DNA of 64,000 bases from Nematostella vectensis (Eukaryota > Cnidaria > Anthozoa > Actiniaria > Edwardsiidae). The notes below the pieces were generated by a model. The model was not told the origin of the DNA, ran no database searches, and worked only from the letters and a program-made list of their open reading frames with translations. The translations under genes and the position numbers were made by a program. The stretch is from positions 3,439,203 to 3,503,202 of the forward strand of contig NC_064037.1 in NCBI RefSeq assembly GCF_932526225.1. Reading direction: 5' to 3'. Positions 1-15,000 of this stretch are shown one piece after another (position 1 is the stretch's first letter; the number at the start of each line of letters is the position of its first letter).

Positions 1-3000
1 ACTCAGGCAAATCACTTCAGGAAAGGATAAAGTTTCTGCTGAAAAAATGTAAGATTCTAATTAGATTTGCCTTTTCCCAGGTTGTTTTTAATCTACAGCT
101 GTTCTTCAACTCCAATTCATCTGCATCTACATCTTAAAGTAGATAATTGACATAAGAGATGGAGATGAATTTGTAATGGAGAGCAACAACTAACTAATGG
201 AAAATATAACTTGTGGTGTTAAAACACTACCTACCCTAGATAATTAAAAACTCTTTTTTCTCTATTATAGACACCGTATCCAGCAAGGCACCAACAAGCT
301 TGCCAGTGAAACCACTCACTTGCTCAAACAGATGAGTACCATGTGTGGTGGAACTTCCCCTTCTAGTGTGAGTGATAATTATGATAAGCAATGCTGTTAA
401 TGACTGTCATTATTTATGATGGTAATGGTAATAATGATGTTGAAGATAATAATTGTCATGATAAAGTGGTGATGATGATGGTGATGATTGTGGAGTTGAA
501 GATGGTGGTGGTGATGATGGTGTTTATGATGGCAATGATGATAGTGATGGATGATGATAATGATGGTGATGGCGTTGGTGGTGTTGATAATGGCAATATT
601 TGATGTTGTTGATGTGATGGTGAGATTGCTGATTGGTGATCAATGTTATCCATTTCCCAACCGTAGCGACAACAAAGAATTCAACATGAAAGGCTAAAAA
701 AGGAGTTCAGAGACTCGGTATCAAGATATTACTCTGTCCAGAATGTGAGTATACATTTGAATTATATCCATGAAACTCTGCTAAATGAGGAAAATCTACT
801 AAATCCTATATATATATATATTTTTTTTAATGAGAACCAAATAATTATAAAATGCTTTATTATAATAATAATTATAAAATAATTATAAAATGCTTTATTA
901 TAAAATGCTCATTTTAGAAAGTCGCTGAGCAAGAGAAATTAATTGTTCGCTCGACAAGGGAACCTGGTTACTCACAGTTGGAAGATGATTTTGGCACTGA
1001 AAAGTTGAGCTTGATTGAAGAGGATAGTAGTAGGTAAGTGCATGTTTGAGTTGGATGATGATTTTGGCACTGAAAAGTCGAGCTTGATTGAAGAGGATAG
1101 TAGGAGGTAAGTGCATGTTTGAGTTGGATGATGATTTTGGCACTGAAAAGTCGAGCTTGATTGAAGAGGATAGTAGGAGGTAAGTGCATGTTTGAGTTGG
1201 ATGATGATTTTGGCACTGAAAAGTCGAGCTTGATTGAAGAGGATAGTAGGAGGTAAGTGCATGTTTGAGTTGGATGATGATTTTGGCACTGAAAAGTCGA
1301 GCTTGATTGAAGAGGATAGTAGGAGGTAAGTGCATGTTTGAGTTGGATGATGATTTTGGCACTGAAAAGTCGAGCTTGATTGAACAGGATAGTAGGAGGT
1401 AAGTGCATGTTTGAGTTGGATGATGATTTTGGCACTGAAAAGTCGAGCTTGATTGAAGAGGATAGTAGGAGGTAAGTGCATGTTTGAGCAATAATTGCTC
1501 TGAGTTTTAGTGGAAAAAGGATGGGGAATATGTATGTATTCTAAAAAACCTATCTTACTTTAGGTTATTATAACTTATGTGTGGCTAAATATCTTTTGAA
1601 CCCCAGCAGTTGACAGTTTGTGCAATGTGATTTGGTGCACTTTGTAGGGCCAGTCAAGAACAACTCTCAGAACAAATAACAATAGATGAGGGACTTATTT
1701 ACGAAAGAGAAGAAAGAATTCGACAGATCGAGGTACGGTATTTATCACAAGTCATTTTGAGTTCAATTAGAACACTATTATAAGATGTAATGTCCAACTT
1801 TTTTGCATTTAAAGGGTGATATTCTGGATATAAATGCAATATTCCGTGACCTGGCCACCCGTGACCTGGCCACCATGGTGTATGAGCAAGGAGAAACAAT
1901 TGGTAACAGTAACTATTAATTAGAGCTAAATCACAATATTGGGAACTTATGATGACGTGTATGTCATATTTGGTAACTACCCTATATGTATTGTTTGATT
2001 GTAAAACACTACTGTGTTTTTTTTTATCAAACTGACATGCCTGTGAATGTTTTTGATGATAAGGTAGCCTCGAATTGGTTGAGGTAGCTCTGATTGGTCT
2101 GCATTTGAACCTTCAAATTTATTTGTTTAAGTCTTTAAGTCTTTCATAACTATAACGTCCTGAGACACCTGTAAAATATAGGCCAACTTTAAAAACGTCA
2201 GAAATGCAAACTAAACATCACCAGACCCGGATAATCATGGATTCATCCAAGGCATAGACAAGCTTCAAAAGCACATCTAAGCTATGTAATAGAATTGACT
2301 CCATTTCAAAATATTAACCTTGATTTCGGACCAATTCGTAAACAAATGCTTAAACTCAGAAACATTCCGAATTCCGAACTACAAATAAAGACAAGTAAAC
2401 ACAGATCATGTCATAAATAGATACCTTTATTCAGGTCCCATTTTAAAGCCATCAGCCACAATAATCGATGCTAAAACCTCTATTAGAAGGGAGTCTTCAT
2501 GTTTAGGCTAAATTGCATGGCTGCACTGCATCATGGGAGTCTTGGAAACACCTTCACAGAGAGGCAGCCCCCCCCTCTATAATCATAACAGTTTTTTTAT
2601 AAGTCTGTTTGCTCCAAAGCCAAAAAAAAAAAAAAACATTTCAAGGTCCAAGGAACCCAGAATAAGCCTGAAAACAATTTTTGAATAATGTTGGGTAGCA
2701 AAGGTGTACCACATTGGAGAGTATGAGGCCATTCACTAGAAAATTCCTTTCCCACTCGGTGAAACCCGAACAAGAAATTATCTCATTGAATCAACTTCAG
2801 TGTGCAAACATCCATAAGCACAGCATTAATTATGCCCAAATAGACTTCATGATGTCCTAAGGCACTCTCCAGATGTCAAAAAGCTGTAATTTTTAAGCAA
2901 ATTACAAGAAAAACTGTTGTAAGCAACAGGATGTAGCAATGCCATTGCTAGATTGAAAAGACACCGCAGTGCATTTATGGAAACTTCAAGTCATACCGTC

Positions 3001-6000
3001 TTGGGTCAGCGGTAGCTTAGCTTAACTGGTAGTGTTGGACTTGAAATAGGGGGGGGAGGTTTCTGATTTCAGTCTGTTTTTCTTAAAAAAAAATTTCTTT
3101 TAAAACTTTTTGTTGCAGACTTTATTGAGGGTAATATTGAACAAGACTACAATAACGTGGGAAGCGCTAATATCCAGCTACAAAAAGCCAGCAAACTGCA
3201 GGTTAGTACTCAGATATTAGCATACAGTAATAAGGGGGGATATTTTTCTGGGGGGAGTTGACGTAAAACCTTTTTTATTTATGCAGCAGTTGTTGTGTTG
3301 ATTAGTGGACCAGAACCACAAAGTACACAAAAAATGTGATGCCATTTTTATCTTTACCATTCCAAGGGAATTGAATTACTAAGAGGCCCGTCCCTGCATT
3401 TTTCGGATCAATTGAGCTTTAGGGCCACGACAGTAATATTAAGATACCCGATGTAATAAAAAATACCTGATGGTATTTATCGGGTAAAATACAAATACTA
3501 GATCGGGTAAGTAATATATTATTTAAAATATAACCGTTAACTAAAAGGGTAAATACCCTATGAAACATCGGGTATAAATACCCGATAAAACATCGGGTAA
3601 AAATACCCGATAAAACATCGGGTAAAAAATACCCGATAAAACATGGATCCTAAAACATCGGGTAAATACCCGATAAAACATCGGGTAAAAATACCCGATA
3701 AAACATCGGGTAAAAATACCCGATAATAAACACTGATATACGATACCCAAAAGCGGGAGCTAGTGGTGACATATATTATTAATTCACAGATTCTTCTTGG
3801 TTTCTTTTGATTGTACCTGAACGTGTGCGTGGGTCTATTTTTTGTGCGCGTTGAATTTGAAACTACTGTCTAGTCTATGCAGAATGTATTGCTTTGGGCT
3901 TCGAACTGTGGCGCACTAAAACGGAAAAGTGTTCAAATATCATGGTCTTGAAAGGGGTTCTGATCCCACATTTCCGCTCAATTTTATGCCCAATTCCGCA
4001 TCACACAGCTCTCTTGATTTCCCGTTAAAAAAAAGAAAGGTAATAAATCCTGCATCCTTCACCGACGATTTTGTGCATGTTCGGGGGATGAAATAACCAA
4101 TTTACGAAGAAATCTGAACTTTAGATACATTTCAGTGTTCCTTTCAGTAGGCTGGAATAATAATTTTTTCAAAGGTTTCGAAATGTTCATTTCGAATGTA
4201 AACTTTATAAAACTATCGAGAACACGTAAATCCATTAAATTTTATCTGGAAAGGCCTTTAAATATAACCTTTCTGAGACTATCCAGGACATGTTATTCCA
4301 TTAAACGTTGCGTATAAGTATAGAAATGTCCATTAAACTTTATATTTAAGTCTAGAAATGTTCTTTAATTGAACCTTTATGTCCGAATTTTGCATACATT
4401 TACGTATTGCAGACCCGTATGCAATAGTTTGATATCAATCATTTAAAAAATAAGCACACACACCAATATACAATAAATACACACTTTATTTAACTTTAAA
4501 TGTACAATCAAATTCACTGAGCTATCTCTATCTATAGGATATCATATAATCCAATTATTTAGATCAATGAAACTCTAAGAATAAGAAAAGACTAGCCCGT
4601 GTTTGATGGAAATGCTTTTTTTCAAGAGGGATGCCTGCTTGTCCTACAGTAAACATTAGCACATACAAAACATTCCCAAATAACCTTTTAGCAATTACAA
4701 AAAAAGGTAGTCAATCATATGGCAAACTACTGTATCTTCTTCTTCTTTGCTCCTTGACCAGCCCGTAGCATCCAGTGCATCATATTACTGCTGTGTCTGT
4801 AAAAAGTAAATAAAATAACTTGTTTTAATAATAATTCGTACAGTGCACTAAAATCAAATATTTTTCCTGACAAATTTCAGTGGGAATGTATCTTTGTGGA
4901 TTTGCAACAAACAATGCTTCATTTCTCAGTTGCAGGCTTTTGTGCTTTTAATAAAAAATAAAACATTATGTAGGCAGCTTTGAAAATTAAACCACTTACC
5001 ATACCTAGGATTTCTTATGTTTATATTCTAGTCATTCTTTAAAAAGCCCAATCATAGATTACGAATAACTGGGGAAGAATGGGTTTATGACCTTGAGATA
5101 AAAAAACAGTGGGAAGTAAAAATTTCCATACAAAACATCGCTGTATTTTTTGCACAACTTGGGGTACAAAAACTCGCTTCAAAACGCTATATTTTATAAA
5201 AATTTCGACCAAAGTTGGATTTACTCTAAAATGAAGGTATGAATCGAGGTGTTAGGCCTCTTGGTGTTATAGTACTAAAACTGCCTTCATTAAAAGCAAT
5301 GACAAACTACCGGAATTCCAGCTTACATGCCAATCACCAATGTTTTATCAATGCTATATCTTGGGGACCAATCTTGAGATATCAAGGATACACAGTTTCT
5401 AACATGGGGTTTCAATAACTTTTAGAGTAGCAGGCTGTGCTTGGGAAATAGGCGGCTGGAGCCAGGCGCATACACAGGGGGTTTCCCCCTTGGCGAAAAG
5501 TGGGTCATTTCTTATTAAGAAATCTTCAAATGCTAAGCTTTTTCCATATGATTCCTATGACTGCGCACCCCGGTGGTAGAAAAAAAGGGATTTCTTTCAT
5601 CGCAAACAAAATCCACAACAATTTACAGTGTCTATGAAAATCAACACATACATTGAATATGATCAGTGACTTGAATACTAAAGAGTGTCAATTGCCTGGT
5701 GATGTGCATCTATGGTACCCAAAACTAATGAATTTCCACATTTTCATAGGGAAAGAGAAAAGTAACAAAAAATTTGACTCTTATTTTTGTTGAGTATAAT
5801 GATGAAGAAAAATCCCTTTTCTATTATCAACTTTCCATTTATTTAGTTTTTTATGCATTTGTTACTTTCCTCTTCTGCTTTGCGAAATGATTTTTCAAGT
5901 TGTATGTGTATTGTTTTATTTACACCGATGTAATAAAAAATACCTGATGGTATTTATCGGGTAAAATACAAATACTAGATCGGGTAAGTAATATATTATT

Positions 6001-9000
6001 TAAAATATAACCGTTAACTAAAAGGGTAAATACCCTATGAAACATCGGGTATAAATACCCGATAAAACATCGGGTAAAAATACCCGATAAAACATCGGGT
6101 AAAAAATACCCGATAAAACATGGATCCTAAAACATCGGGTAAATACCCGATAAAACATCGGGTAAAAATACCCGATAAAACATCGGGTAAAAATACCCGA
6201 TAATAAACACTGATATACGATACCCAAAAGCGGGAGCTAGTGGTGACATATATTATTAATTCACAGATTCTTCTTGGTTTCTTTTGATTGTACCTGAACG
6301 TGTGCGTGGGTCTATTTTTTGTGCGCGTTGAATTTGAAACTACTGTCTAGTCTATGCAGAATGTATTGCTTTGGGCTTCGAACTGTGGCGCACTAAAACG
6401 GAAAAGTGTTCAAATATCATGGTCTTGAAAGGGGTTCTGATCCCACATTTCCGCTCAATTTTATGCCCAATTCCGCATCACACAGCTCTCTTGATTTCCC
6501 GTTAAAAAAAAGAAAGGTAATAAATCCTGCATCCTTCACCGACGATTTTGTGCATGTTCGGGGGATGAAATAACCAATTTACGAAGAAATCTGAACTTTA
6601 GATACATTTCAGTGTTCCTTTCAGTAGGCTGGAATAATAATTTTTTCAAAGGTTTCGAAATGTTCATTTCGAATGTAAACTTTATAAAACTATCGAGAAC
6701 ACGTAAATCCATTAAATTTTATCTGGAAAGGCCTTTAAATATAACCTTTCTGAGACTATCCAGGACATGTTATTCCATTAAACGTTGCGTATAAGTATAG
6801 AAATGTCCATTAAACTTTATATTTAAGTCTAGAAATGTTCTTTAATTGAACCTTTATGTCCGAATTTTGCATACATTTACGTATTGCAGACCCGTATGCA
6901 ATAGTTTGATATCAATCATTTAAAAAATAAGCACACACACCAATATACAATAAATACACACTTTATTTAACTTTAAATGTACAATCAAATTCACTGAGCT
7001 ATCTCTATCTATAGGATATCATATAATCCAATTATTTAGATCAATGAAACTCTAAGAATAAGAAAAGACTAGCCCGTGTTTGATGGAAATGCTTTTTTTC
7101 AAGAGGGATGCCTGCTTGTCCTACAGTAAACATTAGCACATACAAAACATTCCCAAATAACCTTTTAGCAATTACAAAAAAAGGTAGTCAATCATATGGC
7201 AAACTACTGTATCTTCTTCTTCTTTGCTCCTTGACCAGCCCGTAGCATCCAGTGCATCATATTACTGCTGTGTCTGTAAAAAGTAAATAAAATAACTTGT
7301 TTTAATAATAATTCGTACAGTGCACTAAAATCAAATATTTTTCCTGACAAATTTCAGTGGGAATGTATCTTTGTGGATTTGCAACAAACAATGCTTCATT
7401 TCTCAGTTGCAGGCTTTTGTGCTTTTAATAAAAAATAAAACATTATGTAGGCAGCTTTGAAAATTAAACCACTTACCATACCTAGGATTTCTTATGTTTA
7501 TATTCTAGTCATTCTTTAAAAAGCCCAATCATAGATTACGAATAACTGGGGAAGAATGGGTTTATGACCTTGAGATAAAAAAACAGTGGGAAGTAAAAAT
7601 TTCCATACAAAACATCGCTGTATTTTTTGCACAACTTGGGGTACAAAAACTCGCTTCAAAACGCTATATTTTATAAAAATTTCGACCAAAGTTGGATTTA
7701 CTCTAAAATGAAGGTATGAATCGAGGTGTTAGGCCTCTTGGTGTTATAGTACTAAAACTGCCTTCATTAAAAGCAATGACAAACTACCGGAATTCCAGCT
7801 TACATGCCAATCACCAATGTTTTATCAATGCTATATCTTGGGGACCAATCTTGAGATATCAAGGATACACAGTTTCTAACATGGGGTTTCAATAACTTTT
7901 AGAGTAGCAGGCTGTGCTTGGGAAATAGGCGGCTGGAGCCAGGCGCATACACAGGGGGTTTCCCCCTTGGCGAAAAGTGGGTCATTTCTTATTAAGAAAT
8001 CTTCAAATGCTAAGCTTTTTCCATATGATTCCTATGACTGCGCACCCCGGTGGTAGAAAAAAAGGGATTTCTTTCATCGCAAACAAAATCCACAACAATT
8101 TACAGTGTCTATGAAAATCAACACATACATTGAATATGATCAGTGACTTGAATACTAAAGAGTGTCAATTGCCTGGTGATGTGCATCTATGGTACCCAAA
8201 ACTAATGAATTTCCACATTTTCATAGGGAAAGAGAAAAGTAACAAAAAATTTGACTCTTATTTTTGTTGAGTATAATGATGAAGAAAAATCCCTTTTCTA
8301 TTATCAACTTTCCATTTATTTAGTTTTTTATGCATTTGTTACTTTCCTCTTCTGCTTTGCGAAATGATTTTTCAAGTTGTATGTATAGTGTAAATAAAAC
8401 TGTAGAACTATTTTATTCTGTACACCTAGAAACAAGCAGAAAACACTAAATAAGGGTTAGTTTGTGTTTTAAAACAATTAGCAGGAAATGATAAGATAAA
8501 TTTAGAGTTAACATGTACTGCAAATTTCTAGAATAGTTTCTGCAATTAGAAAATGTTGCTTCCCTTGAGCTTGAATATAATATAAATAAACATATATGTA
8601 TGAAAGCGCAGGTAACTTTTTAAGATTTTGTGTGATCCCAAGGTACGCAACATGTATGTAAGGTCTAAAAATATCAAAAAACTAGCATGCATATTTGGTT
8701 CTGAAATCATAGTATCATACTTATACAACAACAAGACCAGCTAAAAGATCTGACATCAAGAGATGCAGCACAAAGCAATATATCACTTATTGCTAGGTGA
8801 TTGAAAACTAGAGAACACATTTTATTATCTTCACACAATCAGTGTACATGTCTGGTCATAGTGGTTAAAAGGTTTGAAAATATATGTATCGCGTAAACTC
8901 TCTTTGGCATGTTCTTGTAATTTCAAGGCAGAGATTCACTCTTTTTTAGGCGTAACGGATAAATGACTGGAAAGCAATATCTTATGCATTGACACTCGAC

Positions 9001-12000
9001 CGTATGGAATGAAGCGATGTGTGAAATTTACAAATTATCAGTTGTGTTTCCTTCTCTATCCTTCTTGGTTCTATATGATTTTAGTGTTTTGGAGCCCTCA
9101 GAAATAATGCTAAAATCATCCTTCAGCCGTGGGAGTGCCCCCTTAAAATACTGACATAACACCGAACTAAATATACCAACAGTTAACAGCTCCAGAGAAA
9201 TTCATTCAAATTAAAATCTCACTGAGACGGCATTGATAGTGAAAATATTCAAGTAAACTGAAGGTATTTTGCAATCTAGGCCGACTATGTTTACATTGTT
9301 CTGTGATAATGACTGTGGCAAAACAGCAGAGTTTAAAGCTCAGTAGCAACTGAGGGTAGTCTTTAAAAAAATCATTGATTTGTATAAGATATAAAACAAT
9401 ATGCATATAACAAGTGCGTAAGTATAAGATGTCTCCGCTGGCCAGATAAAATAAAACCGAAGGCTCTTTATCGGACGGCGAACGCTGATTCGAATGACAT
9501 GATAAACTACTCAAAGGAAAAAGATCAGCTAAATTCGAAAGATTTCCTTTAAAAAACAGTAATAAACAAGCAAACAATAGACAGGAATCAGCCCCAATCA
9601 GTTAGGCTTACCTGAAAGCCCTGATGCTCTCTTTCGGCTACAATTTCAGCTAGCTTTGTCTTCATTCTTACTGTTGAGTTCTCATGCAGTCGCTGGGTTT
9701 TCACTTTTAACGCTCTGTTATCTCTTCAAAATTAAAGCAATTTGATCAAAATGTTTTCATTATTAGATTTGCCATCTGATTTGATGTGATTGAAAGAAAT
9801 AGCGCATCTTTTGAGAGGTTAGATGCAAACGTCGAACAAAGTCCCACATCTAAACACGCTCTGGTATGCGAAAAGCCCGCCGTGATAGTCACGTGAAAAC
9901 AATAGATACGCTTGCGCGTCACTTCCTCTCGCAAATGACTGACTTCCTCTCGGTCTCACCTGAAGCTGTATTATTATTGCTTAGGCTAAGCAGCGGCGTA
10001 GCCAGGGTTTTTAACAGGGAGGGGCCCAAAAGGTCCTTTCAAGAAATTTTCTCCTGTATTTTACATTTACCGCATTTCTGGCTGCTAGAAGGGGGGACAC
10101 CCCCCCCCCTGGCTACTCCCTTGCTAAGTTATCCTATAATAATGCGAATAACAATTTAGCATCGTTTTTCTCTATCCCACAAGTACAAAACACTTGGTTA
10201 AAGGAAACAGAAAATCCCGAATGCCTCCTGACATTTGCCTAAAAAAATGTGATGTTTAGAAACTCAAACCACTGCTAGTCCAACTAGTATAATGTCCAAC
10301 TAGTATAATGAAATTAAAGCTTATTTCTACTTAAAAATGATACTGACTATAAGTGCCCCACTTAAATGTAACTTAGAAATACTATTTAATTTAAGTAACA
10401 TCTTGTATTTGTCTTGAATGTATTTAAATTCCTTATTTCGTCCAGTATTATCTTATTTTCGTTTGAAACACTCTTGTTTAACATAAAATAGCATTGTTCA
10501 AGCGGCCGCCCTTTATCTGTACTAGAAAAGGATACCACTTTACACATTCAGGTGGCGTCCACCAGTCTCATACTTTTTAATACAAAAATGACCAGCATAA
10601 ATATTATTTATATAACACTTGCTATTCTTGCTATAACAACTGAACAAAATGACTGGTTGACTTTTTCGCTAGGTGTTTCACTAAACAATATTTTTGAGGA
10701 ACGACATCCTCTAAAATTCAGAATAATCGTTTGAATAAATTTTAACATTGCCTGAATGAAAAAAAGAATTAGCGTACCCACCAGCAACCTATAAAAATAT
10801 TTCTTCTCTTCCGGTGCCCATATATGGGCAGTAGGAATCCTACCAATTCTTACCGCAGCGACGTCAACGTCGACGTCGATGAACACATTACCCACTTGGC
10901 TGAAGTTGCTGCCTGAGTGACATGGCCGAGCCGGAGATTATATCTCAGCCCAGCTAGCAGTGGAAATGAAAGTGGATACACAGCCTAGGAGGTGATTAAT
11001 GGCCGAACCGTGGTTAATTCCTGTCACGCTTTATAGTGTAGAGTGTTTTGTGTGCCCATTGTGCTCTGCTCTCATTTCTGTTTATAATTATTTTCCTTTT
11101 TGTGTTACTCAGAATGATGTTGCAACCCTATTCCAAGAATCAAAGCTTGAGCTGGCGGCGGTTCCGGTCAAGAAACAATGAAAACGCAATTGTCGGTTTA
11201 TGGTAGTCGCGGGACAAAACAGGCTTCCATTAATACAGGGCGCACGAGGCAGCGGAGGTCCTAGAGAGAGTAGATAGGGGCCAATCGCACGAGAAGGCAT
11301 GTTTCCTGTAGGCCGTGGTGCAGACGCCTAAAATTCATCCCCTCCAGAAGCCCGCGGACTTATACCAGGCATATCACTTGTCGCTCTTCGGCAACAGTAC
11401 TTCCGGCAGAAGGGAAGAGAATGCTCCACGTACAACATTGGCCCCTCCAATTACAAGGAGTAGAGGCAGAGGGGTGACGGTATCCGCGGCGGTTGGCTGA
11501 CCAACCGACGAAAGTAATGAATTCGCTATGTAAAACTCTGATGCGTTTATTCGTCGATGTATATTAAATTCATCCAATATAATTTTATGTCTATTATATC
11601 AGCCCCTTTCTTTTTCTTATGGATAACCAATTTCTCTTTCTTCCCCCACCCGTTCCGTTTTCTTTACCTCTGCATAGATGCCGTTTTTACACCAGGATCT
11701 AATTCCCTAATGTTTAATATGTCCTCGATTCACCTTCTCTATACTATCTAGCCTCCTTCAAAGCTTACCCCTCTGGTGTATGAAACTCCAGTTTGGTTAC
11801 ACTGTGCTGAGTTCAACCCCCTGTGCGCACGTACTCCACAACTTAATGGCTACACAACGAATCTGCCCGAGTTAAGGGGACTTGGGATTTCAGCGCAAAA
11901 CCTTTAATTTTTATCCAAATTGACTAATCGTTCAGAAGCATAAAATACTGGACACGTTTATTGCCAAAGGATGACCAGGCTCTTTTGAAAACAGTAATTT

Positions 12001-15000
12001 ATATGGAATGTGTGAAGTATAACAAACATTTCAAAATTAGCTCAGCTTACTCGGCTCTTATGACAACAGGAAATATACTAACGAACGCAATAAACTGAAA
12101 ATTGTTTAAGAATAATAATCAGAAGCCTATCAGTTAGCCTACCTGTTAGCTAACCCTGCTATAAAGCAAAGAATTGCTCTAACTCTACTAACAATAAGTA
12201 ACCACATAATTATACAAATGCTGAAGAAAGAATTAAATTAATCAAATTTCGTAGTCAAATGCAAAGGATTTAACAGGGTAAAACTGTGATCATAAATCCT
12301 ACAGCTAATATAGAGGGGATAAATGCAAAACTGACATACGACTGTTTCCTATTAATGGCAAATATTAAAAAAATAGGCTGTTTCTATAACAAAACTAGTC
12401 TGCGTCTGTCTGTCTGTCTAAAGTGATCGCCTTATCAGGCTGGTGGATCATTATATCCTAATAACAACTCTAACTTAATTTTATTGTTGACTATTTTGTT
12501 GCTTTTTCAAAATGTGAGCTCGATGTTTAGACATGTACAATGAAGTCTAAAATGAACATAGCCATTGAAGATGATACGCGGAAGATGTTTTTTTATTACT
12601 TTTGTGTCTTCCCTCGTCTAATCTATAACAATATATTACCTTTTAAAGATCTTCCAAGTCTTATGCTCCGCTTGAACAGGTATTTTTCTGAGAAAGATCG
12701 CACTAGGTAGACCTCAAAACTTGCTGACATTTGTTACATTTGCTGACATTTGCTACCTGATCATAACCTCGGCAAAGAGAATGAAACTCTACCTAATTAC
12801 TTCTTCTTAGTGTCTACTTCTTTGTCATTTTGGAACTCTGTACCTAATTACTTATTCTTAATGCCTACTTCTTTGTCATTTTGGAAAGAGTTCATCTTTC
12901 CTGGCAACTTATCATGTTGCGCTGCCAAAAGCCTTTACGCACTTATAGTGGATGATGCTATTCTTTGGGGAAAAGGATCTAGAGACTACGCACTTTTTCT
13001 ATAACTTAGGGGTCAAAACTTATGTTGGTCTCACCTATTTTTCTTCTCTCTGAACGAGCACAGCGGCTTATTTAAGTCCCCCAACGGCCTTAGTAAACTA
13101 CGAGAACAGAGTTGTTCCAAAACTAAGGGGCGGGTTGTTGGTTTCAGGGGGTAGTGAAGGGGTGGGGTTGGGGTGAGATGAGTTTGAATTAGAGTAAATC
13201 CTAAAGATAAAACAAACATTGAAAATAAATGATATAGTGTCGTCTTTTATGATTTATTCGACTTATCATTAAGTGAAACCACTTTAACACGGGTATCAGG
13301 AAAAGACCATCATCGTTGCGGACAACTCAGCCAGGCTCGGCCTCAACATCAACAGAGGGAAGAGCAAGGTGTTCAAGACAAACGCATCCAACGAGACACC
13401 CATCACAGTCCAAGGCGAGGCGCTGGAAGAGGTGGACACCTTCACCTACCTCGGCAGCATCCTGGACAATAAGGGAGGAACGGATGCCGACATCAGAACC
13501 CGCATTGGTAAAGCCCGAGCAGCCTTCTATCAACTAAAGAACATCTGGGGATCCAGCGAGATCAGCATCACCACCAAGATCAGGCTCTTCAACACCATCA
13601 TAAAGCCAATACTACTCTACGGAGTAACACCGTCACCACCATGAAGAAAATCCAGGTCAATCCGGGCTATATAGCCCCCCCCCCTCCCCCACACACACAC
13701 AGTTGTTGCAACATACACTTGATACACTGTCTATGCAAGCCAATCACAATCCGTATATTTGGGTCGCGACCGTTTCATGGTATATAGTCTCCTTTTGCAG
13801 TACTCGGTTTTGTAAGTAGTTGTGGCCTTTAGACTCCTTGCTGAGCAAATAAAAAGTTAATTAAGCTACAAGTTGAAACAGTAGGTCGGAATCCCCTCAG
13901 AAGAAATACGTGCGAAAAACGCCATTCAGGAATAACACATTGGACAGCTTTTTTGCCATTTGATACACGTCCAACAGATTAAAGTCATCATCGTGAAACC
14001 AACAATTCTTATACGGATGCGGTGAGTGTCATAAATTTGGCAAAGTTTTTCTATGATTATTCGTTTTGTTAAAACAAAAGCTTAATTCTCAAGTATGGAA
14101 CGAACGCCGCGAAGCTCGGAGCCTCTGGTACACAGGGTACCGCTCTAATGACACTCTAAACGGAAAATAAAATGTAGAGCTCTGAAATACGTTTTATCTT
14201 CATTCACTAAAAATGACTCAATCATGTCTCTCAGCTAACTAAAATAAAGTTTCTTACTCCCTGAGTACAAATTTTAGATAGCAAATTTCATATAATTCCG
14301 GAGGGCTATATAACGATAAATAGTCCTTTGTGTCCTATTATTGATGTTAAACTAATCTTGAGTTCAGCTCCAAAGGCAAAAATACTTGCTTAAGACGTAG
14401 ATGATTAGAGGAAATTGATTGAGATCACAATGGCTTTCATGTGTTGCAAGTGCAGGAACACAAAAATTATCGTTTCTCCAGCAAATTGTCAAGTTATTCA
14501 TTGACCGGACTTAGGCTTCCCTGCTAGCAGAAGCCTCTTTTCTCTGTATTTCGCTTGGCTGGCGTTCGCGTGGAAAAGATACCTCTGCCATGGGTCGCAA
14601 GTTCGTTTGATCAAACCGCCGTCCACGATCGTGGACGAAATCCAGAGCGCATGCTCCGTTCATTAATTACTGGCCACTATTTGAGCCCACAATGCATGCA
14701 TGAAACGTATATGCATGCATGAAACGTATATCCGCTGCGGGATAATAAGCCCGCATTCGAAACGGCGTCCTCCGTAGAAATATCACGCGACGAATTATAA
14801 AAGAAGCCATTCAATGCCTTATCTTCATTCAGAATTTTCTCTCTTTTGACTAACGAGTCAATCTTCCGTTTACAGGTTTTGCATATTCTTCTGGAAATAG
14901 CTAAGTTTACCAAAAAGTTTTGTAACATTTTCTTCGAGTCCAACTGTGCGATATTTACATTGAAGAAACTCGCCTGCCCAGATGTCTTGAAATTAATCCC

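Noticed and set aside
898-1491. Long antisense frames (197, 169, 155 codons) over the syntaxin minisatellite
   Set aside because: They are three frames of a stop-free 73-bp repeat read on the wrong strand; length follows copy number.
3448-8385. Terminal repeats of an LTR retrotransposon
   Set aside because: The two 2.48-kb copies are adjacent, lack TG...CA ends and enclose no gag-pol.
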